Shown here: piece by piece, positions 1 through 12,700 of the stretch
How positions within the stretch are numbered: position 1 is the first letter of the stretch
Layout of the letters: every line of letters starts with the position of its first letter
Assembly: GCA_024663395.1 (NCBI GenBank)
Contig: JANFAH010000053.1
Location: 248,001 to 312,000, forward strand
DNA length: 64,000 bases
Source: Pisolithus tinctorius
Taxonomy: Eukaryota > Basidiomycota > Agaricomycetes > Boletales > Pisolithaceae
Direction of reading: 5' to 3'
The notes under the pieces: model-generated
Databases searched by the model: none
What the model was told of the DNA's origin: nothing
Seen by the model: only the letters and a program-made list of their open reading frames with translations
Made by a program: the position numbers and the translations under genes

Positions 1-2
1 TG

Positions 3-407
3 AAGGGCTTGTCCTTGTAACAACAATTACATCCATTGGGTCTAGCAAGGAATCCATAAATTGTTTAATCTCAGGTAGCAAGTCAGTACTGAATGCATGA
101 CAAGCCTGAAGAATGGGTAACATGTGCACACCTACTGCAAGGATATGTGAGTCCACATGCTGCAACACAAAGTGACAATGACCAGAATGCAGTTGCAAAT
201 AGTGTCCATTGAGTTCCTTGCCATTGACAGTTGTGGGTTTGACAAAATTCAATGATACTTCTCACAATGCAACCAACATTTATATATCAAGAGCCCTCCA
301 GCCACTGCTGGACACCACAAGCACAAACAAGGCAACAGTGTTCATACCCAAAACAGATCTCAGTAAAGGTTGAGATGTTGATGCAATTCTCACATATGTT
401 GATGGTA
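3..407 (-). other. Coding-like flank left of the Plavaka insertion
   Basis: Two open stretches are read on the minus strand. Positions 407 to about 270 stay open for some 45 codons directly after the TA at the transposon edge and are hydrophobic towards the end. Positions 243 to 3 give about 80 stop-free codons (through VNGKELNGHYLQLHSGHC) in a different frame and run off the window. If one TA copy and the transposon are removed, the first stretch joins the minus-strand reading frame at 12959-12734 without a stop. I do not recognise the product. It is best read as part of a gene interrupted by the transposon; open frames of this length can also arise by chance. Confidence 0.3.
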
Positions 408-439
408 CATCAGCAAAAGTGCCCAGATCTAGCAAGGCC
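408..439 (+). repeat. Left terminal inverted repeat of the Plavaka element
   Basis: It starts CATCAGCAAAA immediately after TA and pairs with the reverse complement of 12700-12731. Including TA, 29 of 34 positions match. The shared blocks are TACATCAGCAAAA, GCCCAGA and CTAGCA. Confidence 0.75.
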
Positions 440-710
440 TTGCTAGGCCATGCTAGGCTTACTCAGCCTAGTAGGGGCTGCTAGTCCGAGCAGCACCGAG
501 CACGGTTGTTCTCTGCACAACCTAGGTACTGCTAGCCTTGCAACTTCTACTTGGCTGAGCAGTCTCTGGCCAGCCTTGCTAGCGTTTGCATGGTCCGACT
601 GGCCTTGCTAGGCCTAGCTAGGCCTTACTGGTCTGACTGACCTTGCTAGGCCCTGTTCAGCTTGCTAGTTCTCGCTCACTTTACTACTGCTTTACTCGAC
701 CTTACTAGGA
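428..710. repeat. Left subterminal CTAGG-rich repeats
   Basis: This stretch is crowded with short words of the type CTAGGC, GCTAGG, CTTGCTAG and their complements in both orientations. The opposite end of the transposon (12470-12700) has the same composition. In CACTA-like elements, short subterminal repeats are transposase binding sites, which is the likely role here. No gene is visible. Confidence 0.6.
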
Positions 711-1361
711 CTGATTTTGATCACCAAATCACATATATTACACACGTACTACACTACACAGTGAAAGCGTGCACGAGAACAACACAGCTGTGTGCAAGAT
801 GATGAATACCGAAGTATTGAGGTGAATGCGAAGTGTCCAGTGCACGTATGAAGAGGCAAACGGGTTTGCGAACGATAATGATGGCAATGGGATGAATGAA
901 GAAAAGAATGGCTGTCAGAGTATGTGAGATGGATGGAACAGCACACGAGAGAATAAATACCAAATGCAAAGGAGTCAGAAACCATTGGCACGCTTCTTCC
1001 CAGCATGTCTGCATGGCTTGCCAGCACAGGTAGTGGCCTTGGCTATTTCTAGTGTCGCACTAGCTGGGGCCCGATCTTCAGTGTCAGTAATAAAAATGTC
1101 TTCGTTGGCCTTCTTGCGCTTTTTGAGCTTTGGCTTGGCCCAGCGAGGAACTGGAGCCACCAACTCCTCCGAGTCCTCTTCATCACTTGTAAGGGGAGAA
1201 GTGCCACGGTTCTCAGTTGTGATGGCACTGAAGTCGAAGCCGGCATTATCAGAGGACCCAGCGCTGCTGATTCCGTTGGAGCACGAAGCGTTGTTGTTGA
1301 CATCGGAGCCGCTGCCTAAGGAGGATGATGGGTTGCTGCTGACAGTGGAGCCACGTGTCAC

Positions 1362-2794
1362 TCAGATGTGCACCACATCATCATCCGAGTCGGGTTCAAT
1401 GCGATGCTTCAAGGCTTTCGAACCATTTTGCGAACGTTCCGGAAAAGCACGTCTACAAGAGATAGTAGATCACCTGTATGTAGTTATAAAAGAGACGTAC
1501 GAGTTCCACCAGGCCAATGTCTCGCGTGTCCAATCATCTCGATCTTCGAACATATCGACAATATACCATGCCATTTCTGCTAAGTCGATGTTCCCAGTTG
1601 TGTTTGTCCATTTCTGTTCTGTGCTCAGAGTGAAATAAGCCTGGATTGGGAAGAGTGTCAAATCATAAGCATGTAGGCCTCCGGTAGTGACACTTACGAT
1701 GACGTGAACATATGCAATGATATGTGGTGTGACCTCCATAAGGCCCCATGCACGATTCTTTGCCTTCTTCGAAGCATTGCTGGTAACGACGCCCTTTGCT
1801 GCTGCAGACAGCCCGATGAAGAGGTGTACGTAGAACTGCAATGAAAATTGAGTTAGAATATCATGACGTCTGAATTAACTTACCCGCCAAGCGATGTGAC
1901 CATGAAAGAGGCCATGGTGCCGGTTTTGCAGATCATACAAACCGTCTTCATAGAAAAATGTCAGCCAATTCCATGTTGTGACATCAATGGCGCCAGTTTG
2001 AAGAGCAGTCATTGTGCTATGTGGCATTCCTCAGTTTATGCAAGCAAAAGAAGAGTAAATGCGGACTTACCCTGCTGGATCCTTCTTGAACAAGTCAAGT
2101 TTCTTGCGTGGACAAAGAAGTTCCACGAGCTGTGGATGATTGAAACCCTGGTCAGATTTGTCCTCACCCTTCAGCAACAGGGGATTAAGGGCAAAGGTCC
2201 CATGCATATCAAGGGGGATGTAGGCTAAACCGGCGTGTTTAACCGAACCAAGATCCATGGAGCATTGGAGGCTCATTCCTGTAGTTATCTAGACATGAAA
2301 GTCAGCATACTGTTGAGTATATGCGCATAGATCATTACCTTACTGGCCACTTTCTCAAACTCATGTGTGTCCATGATCCTCAACTCCTCGTGCAGCCAAG
2401 GAACGTAGCGTAGCATCTGGTAGTAGATGATAAGGTATCGGTCGACCTTGCTACGCTCCCTACAAGGTTGAGGTGTGTCAGTGCGTGCTGTCGTCAAGGC
2501 ATCAACAAACACTTACAATGGAATCTCATCCCATTGGTTACGGGAATCCTTAAGTCTGACTCTGAGGGCTGTGAGAGGTGAAAAACCTGGGTTTATGAGA
2601 CACACCATTTTCTTTCCAGCAACTTCATATGCGGCATATGAATCATGCTGAGGCAGGTTGGCAAGTTTGTCCTTCAAGGTGCGTGTAGGGACTGGCAAGT
2701 CGCGTTGCAGCGAGTCCACATTACGCATCGATGCCAATAATTCAGATGGAGTAAGGAGCGCAGGATCTATGGGAACTGAAGCAGCGGGATCCAT
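1362..2794 (-). CDS. Passenger gene of the Plavaka element, unknown function
   Basis: The minus-strand model starts at ATG 2794 and has six exons: 2794-2517, 2459-2339, 2288-2071, 2016-1884, 1835-1501 and 1452-1362. The introns are 48-57 bp with GT..AG borders, and the exon sum is a whole number of codons (391 aa), which supports the model. The product is mostly globular, with aromatic-rich segments in exons 4 and 5 (for example TTWNWLTFFYEDGLYDL). I see no catalytic motif and recognise no family. The TGA at 1364-1362 is followed in the same frame by about 128 more codons (to 975): Ser-rich, acidic, then a basic KPKLKKRKK patch like a nuclear localisation signal. The original protein may therefore have been about 520 aa and cut by a CGA to TGA change. 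The gene is divergent from the transposase, with the Copia now in the shared promoter region. Confidence 0.6.
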
Positions 2795-2901
2795 GGCAAC
2801 GAAAGAAGATGGAGACAAGAAGGAGAGAGAAACGCGAGGAAGGGTCTTTAAAAGAGTCGGGGGAATCCGATCAAAAACGTCCTAAAGGGGGCAATTAGTA
2901 T

Positions 2902-3240
2902 TGTAGGAATACCAACCCGCCGTCACACCCAAATGAGGAAACGATGACGCACAGAGAGCGCGGGATATATGTCATAACCCCAAGAGGGGGATAAACAAAG
3001 TGAAAAATACAAAGGCGGGAGTAGGGGCGGACGCGCCCCAACAGACGAGATATCAAATACACGACATAGATATAAGGTAGCTACCGCAGGGGATAGAATC
3101 CCTATGAGACGAGAACATCACCTCGTCGACCCGCAGTCCTGCCTGAGCATACTGAGTGCTAAGCCAGCCGTCCTCGCACACAATCCCGCTCGTACCTAAT
3201 TGCTGTTACGTCAGTCCCTGCACACATCACGCATCCATCA
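2902..3240 (+). repeat. 5' LTR of the Copia element
   Basis: 339 bp, identical to the 3' LTR except at two positions. It contains an ATATAAGG TATA-like box near 3070 that may drive the element. Confidence 0.95.
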
Positions 3241-3252
3241 GGTTATGAGCCC
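3241..3252 (+). promoter_or_regulatory. Copia primer binding site (half-tRNA type)
   Basis: GGTTATGAGCCC starts at the first base after the LTR. It is complementary to GGGCTCATAACC, the anticodon-arm sequence of eukaryotic initiator tRNA-Met. Drosophila copia and some fungal Copia elements prime from a cut initiator tRNA at this internal site rather than from its 3' end. The match is seen directly; use of a half-tRNA is inferred from those families. Confidence 0.7.
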
Positions 3253-3341
3253 CGCCTGCTCGTAACTGACCTCGTCGCCAAGCCACCATCATAGAGCCGA
3301 GAAGATCCACCCGTTTATCAGTAAGAAGGGGGAGAAGAGAG

Positions 3342-6300
3342 ATGTCGAGAGTAGGGGCGCCGGCCAATCCGCGAGGCACGACGCCCGAGGGGGATGGACC
3401 CCCTAACGCACAGACCAACGAGCCGACACGGTCTTCACCTGCGGCACCAACGGCGTCAACTAGTGCCTCCAGGACGCCTCAGGTAACGTCCAGCTCACCT
3501 ATAGGTTCGCCCGCAGTTGCAGGCCCCTCGTCACAACCAGTAGGGCCGAGCCCAGCCATCGATGGGTCCTCGACGTCGATGACGGCGTTGTCGAAGGGAA
3601 AGGGGCGAGCTAGGTCCAGAGAGAGGGGACGAGAGGGAGAGATGAAGATAGTCAAGACGGAGAAGCTCACCTCTAATAACTGGGCAGCGTGGAAAAAGAA
3701 GATCGCCGCCGTACTTCGGCTCCAAGATCTATATGAGATGGTGACAGGGGATGACCCACAGCCGTCCGAGACCCTGCCGGACGAATTGAATGCCTGGCGA
3801 AAACGTGACAAACACGCGTATGCGATGCTTATGGCAAACCTCGCTAACGATCAGACCGTCCACGCCCAATCAGAGACGGAGACCAGCGCCACGCTGTGGC
3901 GTAATCTACACGTGGTACACGAAACCCAGGGCCAGCAATCCATCGCCGCCATTAGGCGCGAGATCTATGGCCTCAAGGCACAGGAGGATACAGACCTCCC
4001 CAATCATATCACTAAACTACGCGACTTACAGAACCGGCTGTATGAAATGGGTGACGTCATGCCTGATCCCCAGTTCCAGGCCGTGTTGCTGTCGTCACTC
4101 CCTACCTCGTGGGATAGCTATACCTCCGGCTTCCTCGGAGGGTCGCACTCACAAACGACCAAGATATCTACGCAAGAGATAATATCACTACTCCGCACCG
4201 AATGGGAACGCCGCAAGCGTGAAGGCAGAGAGAGTGGGTACTACGCCAAGAGCGGTGGGAGCAATAAACGTAAGGCCGATCATCTGGGCCCGTGTGACAT
4301 ATGTGGTTGCACCAATCACAGAACCTCCGAGTGCCGCTTCAAGAATAAACCTAAATGTGGACACTGCCGACGGTTTGGCCACACTACCCAGGAGTGTTGG
4401 ACCAACCCGGATAACAAAGATAAATGGAGAAGACAGAGATCTAGAGACCGAGATAGAGATCGGGATAGGAAGCGGTCTAATAGACGCTCCGGACGATCAG
4501 ATAAAGCGCATCGCACAGTGGAGAATACGGACTCCAAAGACGATGTAGCATTCTCCTCTACCAAAAGTGTAGATACTAAGTCTCCCAAATCAGAAACTTA
4601 TTCTGCGTATGTGTGGTTGGCTGATAGCGCTACAACATCGCACATCTGCGCTCATCGCGAAGCATTCACTACCTACGAGGCACTACCGGACAAAACAGTC
4701 TCCGGAATAGGTACCAAGCCGGCTGCCGTACCCGGACGTGGCACAGTCACGGTGAATAGCCAAATAGGTGACCGAACAGTTACTGTTAATTTACGCGATG
4801 TGCTACACGTGCCATCATCGCCTAATAACTTATTTTCAATTGGCTGATTAGACGCACAAGGTGGTCGCTCCATCAGTGGAGGAGGCCAGATCAAATTGTG
4901 CAACTCCTCAGGGGATGTTATTGCACTGGGGAAGCGGAAAAATCACTTATACAAACTACAATTTACAGTACCTACGAGGAGCGAGCAAACCAGCCTCGCT
5001 GATGAAACAACCTCGTGGAAAACATGGCATAAACGCTTTGGCCATATCGGGATAAGCGGACTGCGCCGCCTGTTCCATAAGAAGCTAGTGAAAGGGTTCA
5101 AAGTCGATCCGAACTCGCCCGATTTCAATTGCGAAGCGTGCACTGCTGCTAAGCAGACACGCGAACCGCACCCGTCCGAGGCAGCACACCGATCCTCGGC
5201 ACTGGGAGAATTGACTCACACAGACGTGTGGGGACCAGCACGAACGTCGTCCATACACGGCGATCGATACTACATATCATTCATCGACGATGCAACAAGG
5301 TACGCTACGACGTACTACATGAAACAAAAGGGGGAAGCAACAGAACGCGTGAAAGAATACGTGCGGATGTTGGAAAGACAGAAAGACATACTCCCTAAAC
5401 GAATCAGATGTGATAATGGAACCGAATACATCAACAACGCACTGATAACATGGTGCAAAGAAAAAGGGATACTGCTAGAACCTACGGCACCGTACTCGCC
5501 ATCCCAAAACGGCGTAGCTGAACGATTCAATCGCACCGTCGTAGAGCTGGGACGGGCAATGCTACTGGCAAGAGACCTGCCAAAGTTCCTGTGGTGCGAG
5601 GCCGTAAGCCATGCGGTTTATGTGCGCAACCGCGCATGGACACGTACCTGCGAGAAAACACCCTACGAGGGATGGTACGGGCAAGAGCCCGACGTATCAC
5701 ACCTCCAAGAGTTTGGAACGCGCGTGTGGATCCTCGACGAACACCAAATGGTCTCCAAGTTAGATGCGAGATCGCACGCGCACCCATTCGTGGGCTTCCT
5801 AGATGGCCCGCGCGCCGTTCAGTACTTCGACGCACGCACAAGACAAATACGTACCTCGAGAAACTACCGGTTCCATCCAGAGACCGACTCGCCTCCCCGA
5901 GACCTGCCAACTACAGGGGGAGACACTGGAGGCGAGGAAGAAAGAACCACCAACGATAAAGCGGAACCAAAACGGAAACAAACGGAGTCACATGACGAGC
6001 CCATGAGGCGAAGCAAAAGAGCCCGGACGTCACACGATTACAACGTGTTGAACGATCCATTACCCGATTTGGATGAATTACTAAACGATGATCAAACATC
6101 GGAGAATCGCGAGCTCTCGTCAGCGGAGCGAGTGTACTTAGCATTTAATGAAAGTACACTAGGGGAAGGCGACCCCAAAACACTATGAGAGGCTAAAGCC
6201 TCACTTGAATGGCTGGAATGGCAAAAAGCCATAGAAGCCGAGCTACAACAATTGCGTGAAAAAGGGACGTGGATATTAGTAGATCCACCGGAAGGGCGCA

Positions 6301-7721
6301 AACCCGTCTCAAATAAATGGGTATTCACCCGAAAATACGATAAAGACAGGGTACTCCAAAAATACAAAGCGAGATTAGTTGCCAGGGGATATTCCCAGGT
6401 CCCGGGAATGGATTATAACGACACCTATTCCCCGGTCGTTAGATTAGAAACAATACGCCTTATCTTATCATTAGCCAACGCCCAAAACTGGGAAATCCAA
6501 CAAATGGATGTAAAAGGCGCATACTTAAATGGTAAACTAAAAGAAGAAATATATATGGAACAGCCCGAGGGTTTCGACGACGAAACCGGACGCCTATGCA
6601 AATTAATTAAAACATTATACGGACTGAAACAATCCGGACGAGAGTGGAACGAAGAGCTGAACGGCCAGTTACAAACCGTCGGCTTTGCTCGACTCCACTC
6701 CGATCCCTGTGTATACATAAGAAAAACCTCGACTACGATCGAGATCATTACGGTATGGGTAGACGACCTAGTACTCGTCACCAATACTGCCGAACTTATG
6801 ACTAAGCTAAAAACACAACTACAAAATATGTTCGAGGTAACAGACCTCGGAGACCCAAGTAAACTAGTTGGGATTGAGATCACACGAAATCGCACCAGTG
6901 GAATAATCACCCTCAGTCAAACGTGCTACATAGAGGGACTGCTACAAAAATATGGAATGACCGACGCAAACCCAGTCAAAACTCCACTCGATCCGGGCAC
7001 GCGGCTAAGCCCACGTGACACCGAGGCCGAAGGTGTACCTAGCGGCAACTACGCAACACTCATAGGGCACCTAATGTATGCATCAGTGGCCATGAGGCCT
7101 GACATAACGTATGCGGTCAACAGACTCGCATCCTTTACGGCAAATCCCGACCTGTCCCATTGGACGGCAGCAAAAAGAATACTAAGATACCTAGCGGGAA
7201 CTAAAAGCTATGGGATTGCCTATAAGGCTGACCCAACTCATCCCGAACACAATAAATTAATTATGTATTCAGACGCCGACTTCGCTAATAACGACAATCG
7301 GATATCAATCTCAGGCTACGTATCCGCCTTCAACCAGGGCGCGATCACGTGGTACTCAAAGAAACAGAATCACGTGGCCCTCTCCACGGCAGAAGCTGAA
7401 TACATATCGATGGCGAACGCAACGCGCGAAATTATATGGCTACGAAGCCTACTGAGTGAACTAGATCGCCCGCAGTTAGAGGCTACAACGCTCTATGGCG
7501 ATAACCAATCAGCGCTAGCGATTGCGAAAAATGCGCAATATCATCAACGATCAAAACATTTTGATACTAAAAATCACTTTATTCGCGACTGCGCGAGAAG
7601 AGAAATAATTAACTTAAAATACTGCCCTACGGCCAAAATGACGGCCGATATCTTCACTAAAGCATTAACCAGACCGAAAGACGAACATAACAGAGAAGCC
7701 TTGGGCATGACCCCGGCTTGA
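3342..7721 (+). pseudogene. Copia gag-pol polyprotein, two in-frame TGA stops
   Basis: A single frame of 1459 codons. Gag occupies about residues 1-420 with a CCHC knuckle near 315 (CDICGCTNHRTSEC). The protease motif near 427 reads DSATTSH where DSGA is usual. Integrase has the HHCC finger near 562-602 and D, D, E at about 628, 688 and 727. Reverse transcriptase carries WVDDLVLV near 1138; RNase H has LYGDNQSALA near 1385. TGA codons at 4845-4847 (after protease) and 6186-6188 (between integrase and RT) interrupt the frame. Both fit CGA (Arg) changed to TGA; no frameshift is present. The stops fall near domain borders, so readthrough is conceivable, but decay is the simpler reading. Untranslated leader: 3241-3341. 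Confidence 0.93.
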
Positions 7722-7728
7722 GGGGGAG
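7716..7728 (+). promoter_or_regulatory. Copia polypurine tract
   Basis: A purine-rich run including AGGGGGAG abuts the 3' LTR and overlaps the end of the pol frame (TGA at 7719-7721). It is the expected plus-strand primer site. Confidence 0.75.
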
Positions 7729-8067
7729 TGTAGGAATACCAACCCGCCGTCACACCCAAATGAGGAAACGATGACGCACAGAGAGCGCGGGATATATGTC
7801 ATAACCCCAAGAGGGGGATAAACAAAGTGAAAAATACAAAGGCGGGAGTAGGGGCGGACGCGCCCCAACAGACGAGATATCAAATACACGACGTAGATAT
7901 AAGGTAGCTACCGCAGGGGATAGAATCCCTATGAGACGAGAACGTCACCTCGTCGACCCGCAGTCCTGCCTGAGCATACTGAGTGCTAAGCCAGCCGTCC
8001 TCGCACACAATCCCGCTCGTACCTAATTGCTGTTACGTCAGTCCCTGCACACATCACGCATCCATCA
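7729..8067 (+). repeat. 3' LTR of the Copia element
   Basis: 339 bp; pairs with 2902-3240 and is followed by the AGTAT duplication at 8068-8072. Confidence 0.95.
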
Positions 8068-8117
8068 AGTATGTTGAATGTTGAACGGCGAGCATGAAAC
8101 GGCAGTGACTCACCACT

Positions 8118-11100
8118 ATGGCAGATATCCCTTGCCTTGCCTGTGGCAAGATCGTCTGGGGCGATCGTGGACTGTCTATGCACACAAAACAATGGTGCCC
8201 AAATAAAGAATCTGCCGACGATAAGATGCTTCGTGAGTACAGGGAACGCATGGCAACACAACAAGCTGAGTCGGAGAGGCTCCAATGCCTCCAAGAGGAG
8301 GCAGAAGCCACCCGACGGCATGAGGAGGAGGAGCGAGAGGCACAGCATGCACAACGACTGGCAGAATTTGCTGACCTTGGGGTAAAGTTAACATTGCAGA
8401 GACGAAAGGTATCTAGTACTCACAGAAACATTGCAGTTTGATGGGCCAGACTTAGGTGAAGACATTGAGCGTCGACCTTCAGGTCTGCCCAAACGCCATC
8501 GCCGGCTACCACAACATTATCGGGACAAGTTGCCTGTTGCACCTGTCCCTGCACCGGTCATCAATGACCTGCAGGATGGCCCTCCATACGATGCTGATGC
8601 GATGGACACAGTGGAAAATCAACCAGGAGAAAGTCCGCTCTCGCCTATATATCACACTGACCCTAATGGATATGGCATGTTCCGCGAATATGAAGGTGGC
8701 TTCCCTACATATGATCCAGAGAGCTCCATCCATATGGAGCAACTCTGTGACAGCCATAACTTGGAATGAGGTGATCGGGATGACATGTGGCATCCCCGAA
8801 TTGGTAACTCGCTTAGATCTATTAATGAAAGTTACTTCAAGCCATTCCTGAATGCGACAGTTTGGCGGCTAATGGGGTGGTTCTACAATGGTGGTTCCAA
8901 TCAGAAATCTATAGACGACCTCAATAATCTCGTGCACAATGTAATTCTCGCTGATGATTTCGATCGCACAGACCTGCAAGACTTCAACACCACACGAGAA
9001 TTAAAACGACTCGATGCATCCACTATCTTTGCCGAAGATAACTGGCATACGGCATCTATTACTATTTGGTTACCATGTGAAAAGGTGAAAGCACCCGAAG
9101 AGCGTGCCCCGGAATTTCGGGTCGAAGGGCTTCATTACCACAAACTCACTGAGGTAATTAGGTCCGCATTTGCCGAGACCGCTGCCGAGGAGTATAATGC
9201 CACGCCATACAAACTCTATTGGCAGCCAGATGACGACACGGCAGCCACCCCAGAACATATATTTTCGGAAATCTACACAGCCGATGTCATGCTCGAAGAA
9301 CATGAGGAGATTAAGGGACAGCATTGTGATTGCAACTTGGAGACCGTAATTGCAGGCATAATGATTTGGTCGGACTCTACACATCTTGCGAGTTTTGGAA
9401 ATGCTGCGCTGTGGCCAATATACCTTTTCCTTGGGAACCAGTCCAAATATCTTCGTGCCAAACCAAATGCCTTTGCTGCTCATCACCTGGCATACATACC
9501 AAAGGTAATAATTAAATGATGTCATCGCCCTGAAGCCTATGTAATTGTCTCAGTTGCCAGACATGATCCAAGATTACTACAAGAAGACATTTGGGACTAG
9601 TGCAACAGCAGTGGTGCTCACACACTGCAAGCGAGAGCTGATGCAAGCAATATGGAACTTTTTACTTGATGACGACTTCCTTGATGTGTACGAACACGGA
9701 ATGATAATAAAATTTCCCGATGGTGTATTGCGGTGGGTTTTTCCACATATATTGACATACTCAGCTGACTATCCGGAAAAGTACATTTATGGTTTCTGCA
9801 ACGTGTCATTACTAAATGCCTTCCAGGACCCTTTTGGCGACCCTGAAATTCCTCGGCAGGTCACCTTGCCCACGTTGTCTGGTCCAAAAGGCCACTATTT
9901 TCAATCTTGGTGCAAAGAAGGATCGGCACAGTCGAAAGAAAACCAAACGAGTCGACAACGAGCACCGCCGCTCTTCTATCGAAAGCACATGCAAGGCCAT
10001 CTTTGAGTTTGGACGCAGCGTGATCAGCACTGCAGTCGAAAACATCTTGGGCATGTTCTCGTTTACTCCAACTCGGGTACAGTGTAATGTTAACAGATTG
10101 CATTTCACTGACATTTTTATTTGAAGAATGCATTCTCTGAAAAACTGTCAAGATTTGGTTTCAACTTCTTCAGATTATTTGTACCAGACTTCATGCACGA
10201 GTTCGAGCTCGGAGTGTGGAAGGCGATTCTGATGCACCTTATCCGGATTATCTACGAGGTGGGTGAAAATTGCATTCAAGAGTTCAACAAACGGTAGTTA
10301 TTCTACCTACTATTTTTCAATTGCTGACAATGACATATAGCTTTCATTTGATGCCGACGTTTGGGAGGGGCACGATACGAAGATTCAGTAATAATGTGTC
10401 GGATCTCACAAAACTCGCAGCACAGGACTTTGAAGATATCTTGCAGGTGAGCGAATCATCCACCGATCTGCTCCTGCTGCATTGACACTACCTTACTAGT
10501 GCATTATCCCTGTCATGGAAGGATTACTCCCAGAACCATTTAACAGCGTCGTCTTGAATCTATTATTCAAACTTGCTACGTGGCATGCATTCGGAAAACT
10601 TCATATGCATACGGAGACAACCCTTTTCCACTTTGATAACAGCACAACTCATTTAGGTAGCAGCATACAAAAGTTTTCGGATGAATGCTGCTCAGCGTTC
10701 AAGACATACGACCTCCCTCGTGAAACAGCCGCATGCACTTGTCGCCAGGGTTCAAAGATCGCAAGAGCATCAGTGGCATCGTCTAACATTGGAAATACAG
10801 TATCTGGGGGGCGCAAGCAACGGTCTTTCAACCTGGCGACATACAAATTACATGCGTTAGGTGATTATGTCGACACCATCAGACTCTTTGGCACGACAGA
10901 CAACTACTCAACACAAGTCGTAAGTCATAGAATTTATAATCAAACCCCGGTCCTGTTTAACTACAGTCTTAGGGTGAACTAGAGCACTGGCGCATCAAAC
11001 GGTTTTATTCAAGGACAAACAAGATTGCTTTTGCATGTGGAATTGCCCAGCATCAACACCGTGAACGGCTATTGCATATCATGCAGGGGAAACGCGCCCA

Positions 11101-12345
11101 ATTCAAGTGTGAATCACTGCCAAAGTGTTCACCAGAAGTGCACTACCAAGTCGGGCAAAGTCGAAAAGATTACTACAACATTGCGCCATTCCTGTCAATG
11201 CACAAAAACGATCTTGCTCTTAAGGTGAGTATGATACATTTACTGTGTTGCCTAGTATAACATATCTTTCGGATCAGGACTTTCTTCCACGGCTCAAAGC
11301 TCACATCCTCGGACGACTACTTGGCAACGAAACAGTTGATGGCAAGGAACAAGAATTTACACAGGTTCAACACAATGCCCTCATAATCATCAAGAACCGT
11401 CTCTACAGGCACAACGTGTTGTGTGTGAATTTCACTACATATGACCTTCGCCGAGACCAGGATTCGCTCAACCCACGTACACATGCCGATATCATGGTTC
11501 TATCCCATGAGACTGAGGAGAACCCCCATCCATACTGGTACGCATGTATCATTGCAATCTTCCACCTCGAGGTCCGCTACAACGGACCTGAGCTCGACGA
11601 TCGCTCTACCAGGCGTATCGATGTCCTGTGGGTACATTGGTTTGCACGTGATAAAAACTTCAAGGCTGGGTGGTCCGCGAAGCATCTTCTGTGGGTTGGC
11701 TTTTATCCACAAGATGACCTCGCCAATGCATTTGGATTTATTGATCCGAACGACGTTGTGCGGGCTGTCCATCTCATCCCCGCTTATCATTTTGGATGCA
11801 CAAAAGATCTCTTACCCCCCTCAACTGCTCGCCGTAAATTGGAGAATGATGAAGATTGGGAGTGGTACTACGTAAACATGTAAGTGCTTGATATACATTT
11901 TCTATCCTATGTAACATGATTTAAAAGGTTTGTCGACCATGACATGTTCATGCGATTCCGTGGTGGGGCAGTAGGACACAAGACGACTCGTGAGGCCACA
12001 CGCTGCCTTCTTGATGACCGAGACAAGTTGGACAGAAGACCTTTTACCCTGGAACGTGAGCACGGCATAATGGAGGATGCTGACAATGAGTTGATGGATG
12101 AGGACAAGGCACACAATCTCAGGGAAGGCGTTGACCAAGACAGTGGAAGTGATACTGCATCTGAGAGCGACCAATCAGTGCCTGGTGATCTACTTATACC
12201 TGACAATCTGGCTGACGAGATGGAGGAGTATGGATATGGCGACTTGGAACAGGTTATTGACGAAGAGGACGATGCAGTTGACTCCGGTTCAGATGATGAA
12301 GTCCAGGACTTCGATGACAACGAGTTCGATCAGAGAGATCATTAA
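8118..12345 (+). pseudogene. Plavaka transposase, ten exons, one in-frame TGA
   Basis: Exons: 8118-8381, 8437-9504, 9554-9780, 9827-10076, 10127-10293, 10341-10446, 10500-10919, 10973-11224, 11278-11879, 11928-12345. Introns are 46-55 bp, and the exon sum is 1258 codons. The N-terminus has a C2H2-like finger (CLACGKIVWGDRGLSMH) and a charged coiled coil. The core has blocks typical of fungal Plavaka transposases: IYLFLGNQSKYLRAKPNAFA, FLGRSPCPRCLV, the HEFELGVWK block across 10200, PTFGRGTIRRFS, and GELEHWRIKRFY. The C-terminus has FVDHDMFMRFRGG and a long acidic tail. TGA at 8767-8769 lies between finger region and core in the same frame and fits CGA to TGA; I found no intron that avoids it. 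Otherwise the frame is intact. The product would bind the element ends and catalyse transposition. Confidence 0.88.
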
Positions 12346-12469
12346 CAGTATCATCCTTCGTAGCCATCATCAAATTCACGACGTTTCATCGTTTGTTAAT
12401 GCAAGAGTGTATCCAATACTAGTACAAGCGGGTGGCTAGTAATATACATTTGCAGCTAATCTATCCAAA

Positions 12470-12700
12470 GCGTCGGACGCTCTCGTCGCCTACCTAGGCC
12501 ATGCAAGCCCCAGTTGTCACCTAGCTAGGTCATGCAAGCCCCGGTCGTCACCTAGCTAGGTCTCGCATGGTCACTTCATGCCCTAGCAAACGCCAGTAAG
12601 TTCGACTCCCCACCTTGGTGACACTTGCGAGGTCGAGCTAGGCCTAGCAGATATGTGTCAGCTCTTCCGAGGCCTAGCTAGCCACGCCGGATTCTGCCGG
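12470..12700. repeat. Right subterminal CTAGG-rich repeats
   Basis: Repeated words such as CCTAGCTAGGTC and CATGCAAGCCCC, plus GCTAGGCC, mirror the left subterminal stretch (428-710). Between the transposase stop (12345) and here there is only a short untranslated tail. Confidence 0.6.

Larger units (their letters stand above)
2902..8067 (+). mobile_element. Copia (Ty1/copia) LTR retrotransposon
   Basis: The element is complete. Two 339-bp LTRs (2902-3240 and 7729-8067) start TGTAGGAATACC and end CATCCATCA. It is flanked by the 5-bp duplication AGTAT (2897-2901 and 8068-8072). The LTRs differ at only two sites, both A in the left and G in the right copy, so the insertion is recent. Order inside is primer site, gag with zinc knuckle, protease, integrase, reverse transcriptase, RNase H and polypurine tract; integrase before RT defines Copia. 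It lies between the two divergent genes of the Plavaka element. Two in-frame TGA codons interrupt gag-pol. Confidence 0.96.

Noticed and set aside
964..1638. 224-codon frame on plus
   Set aside because: It lies antisense over the passenger gene, whose splice-consistent exons explain the region better.
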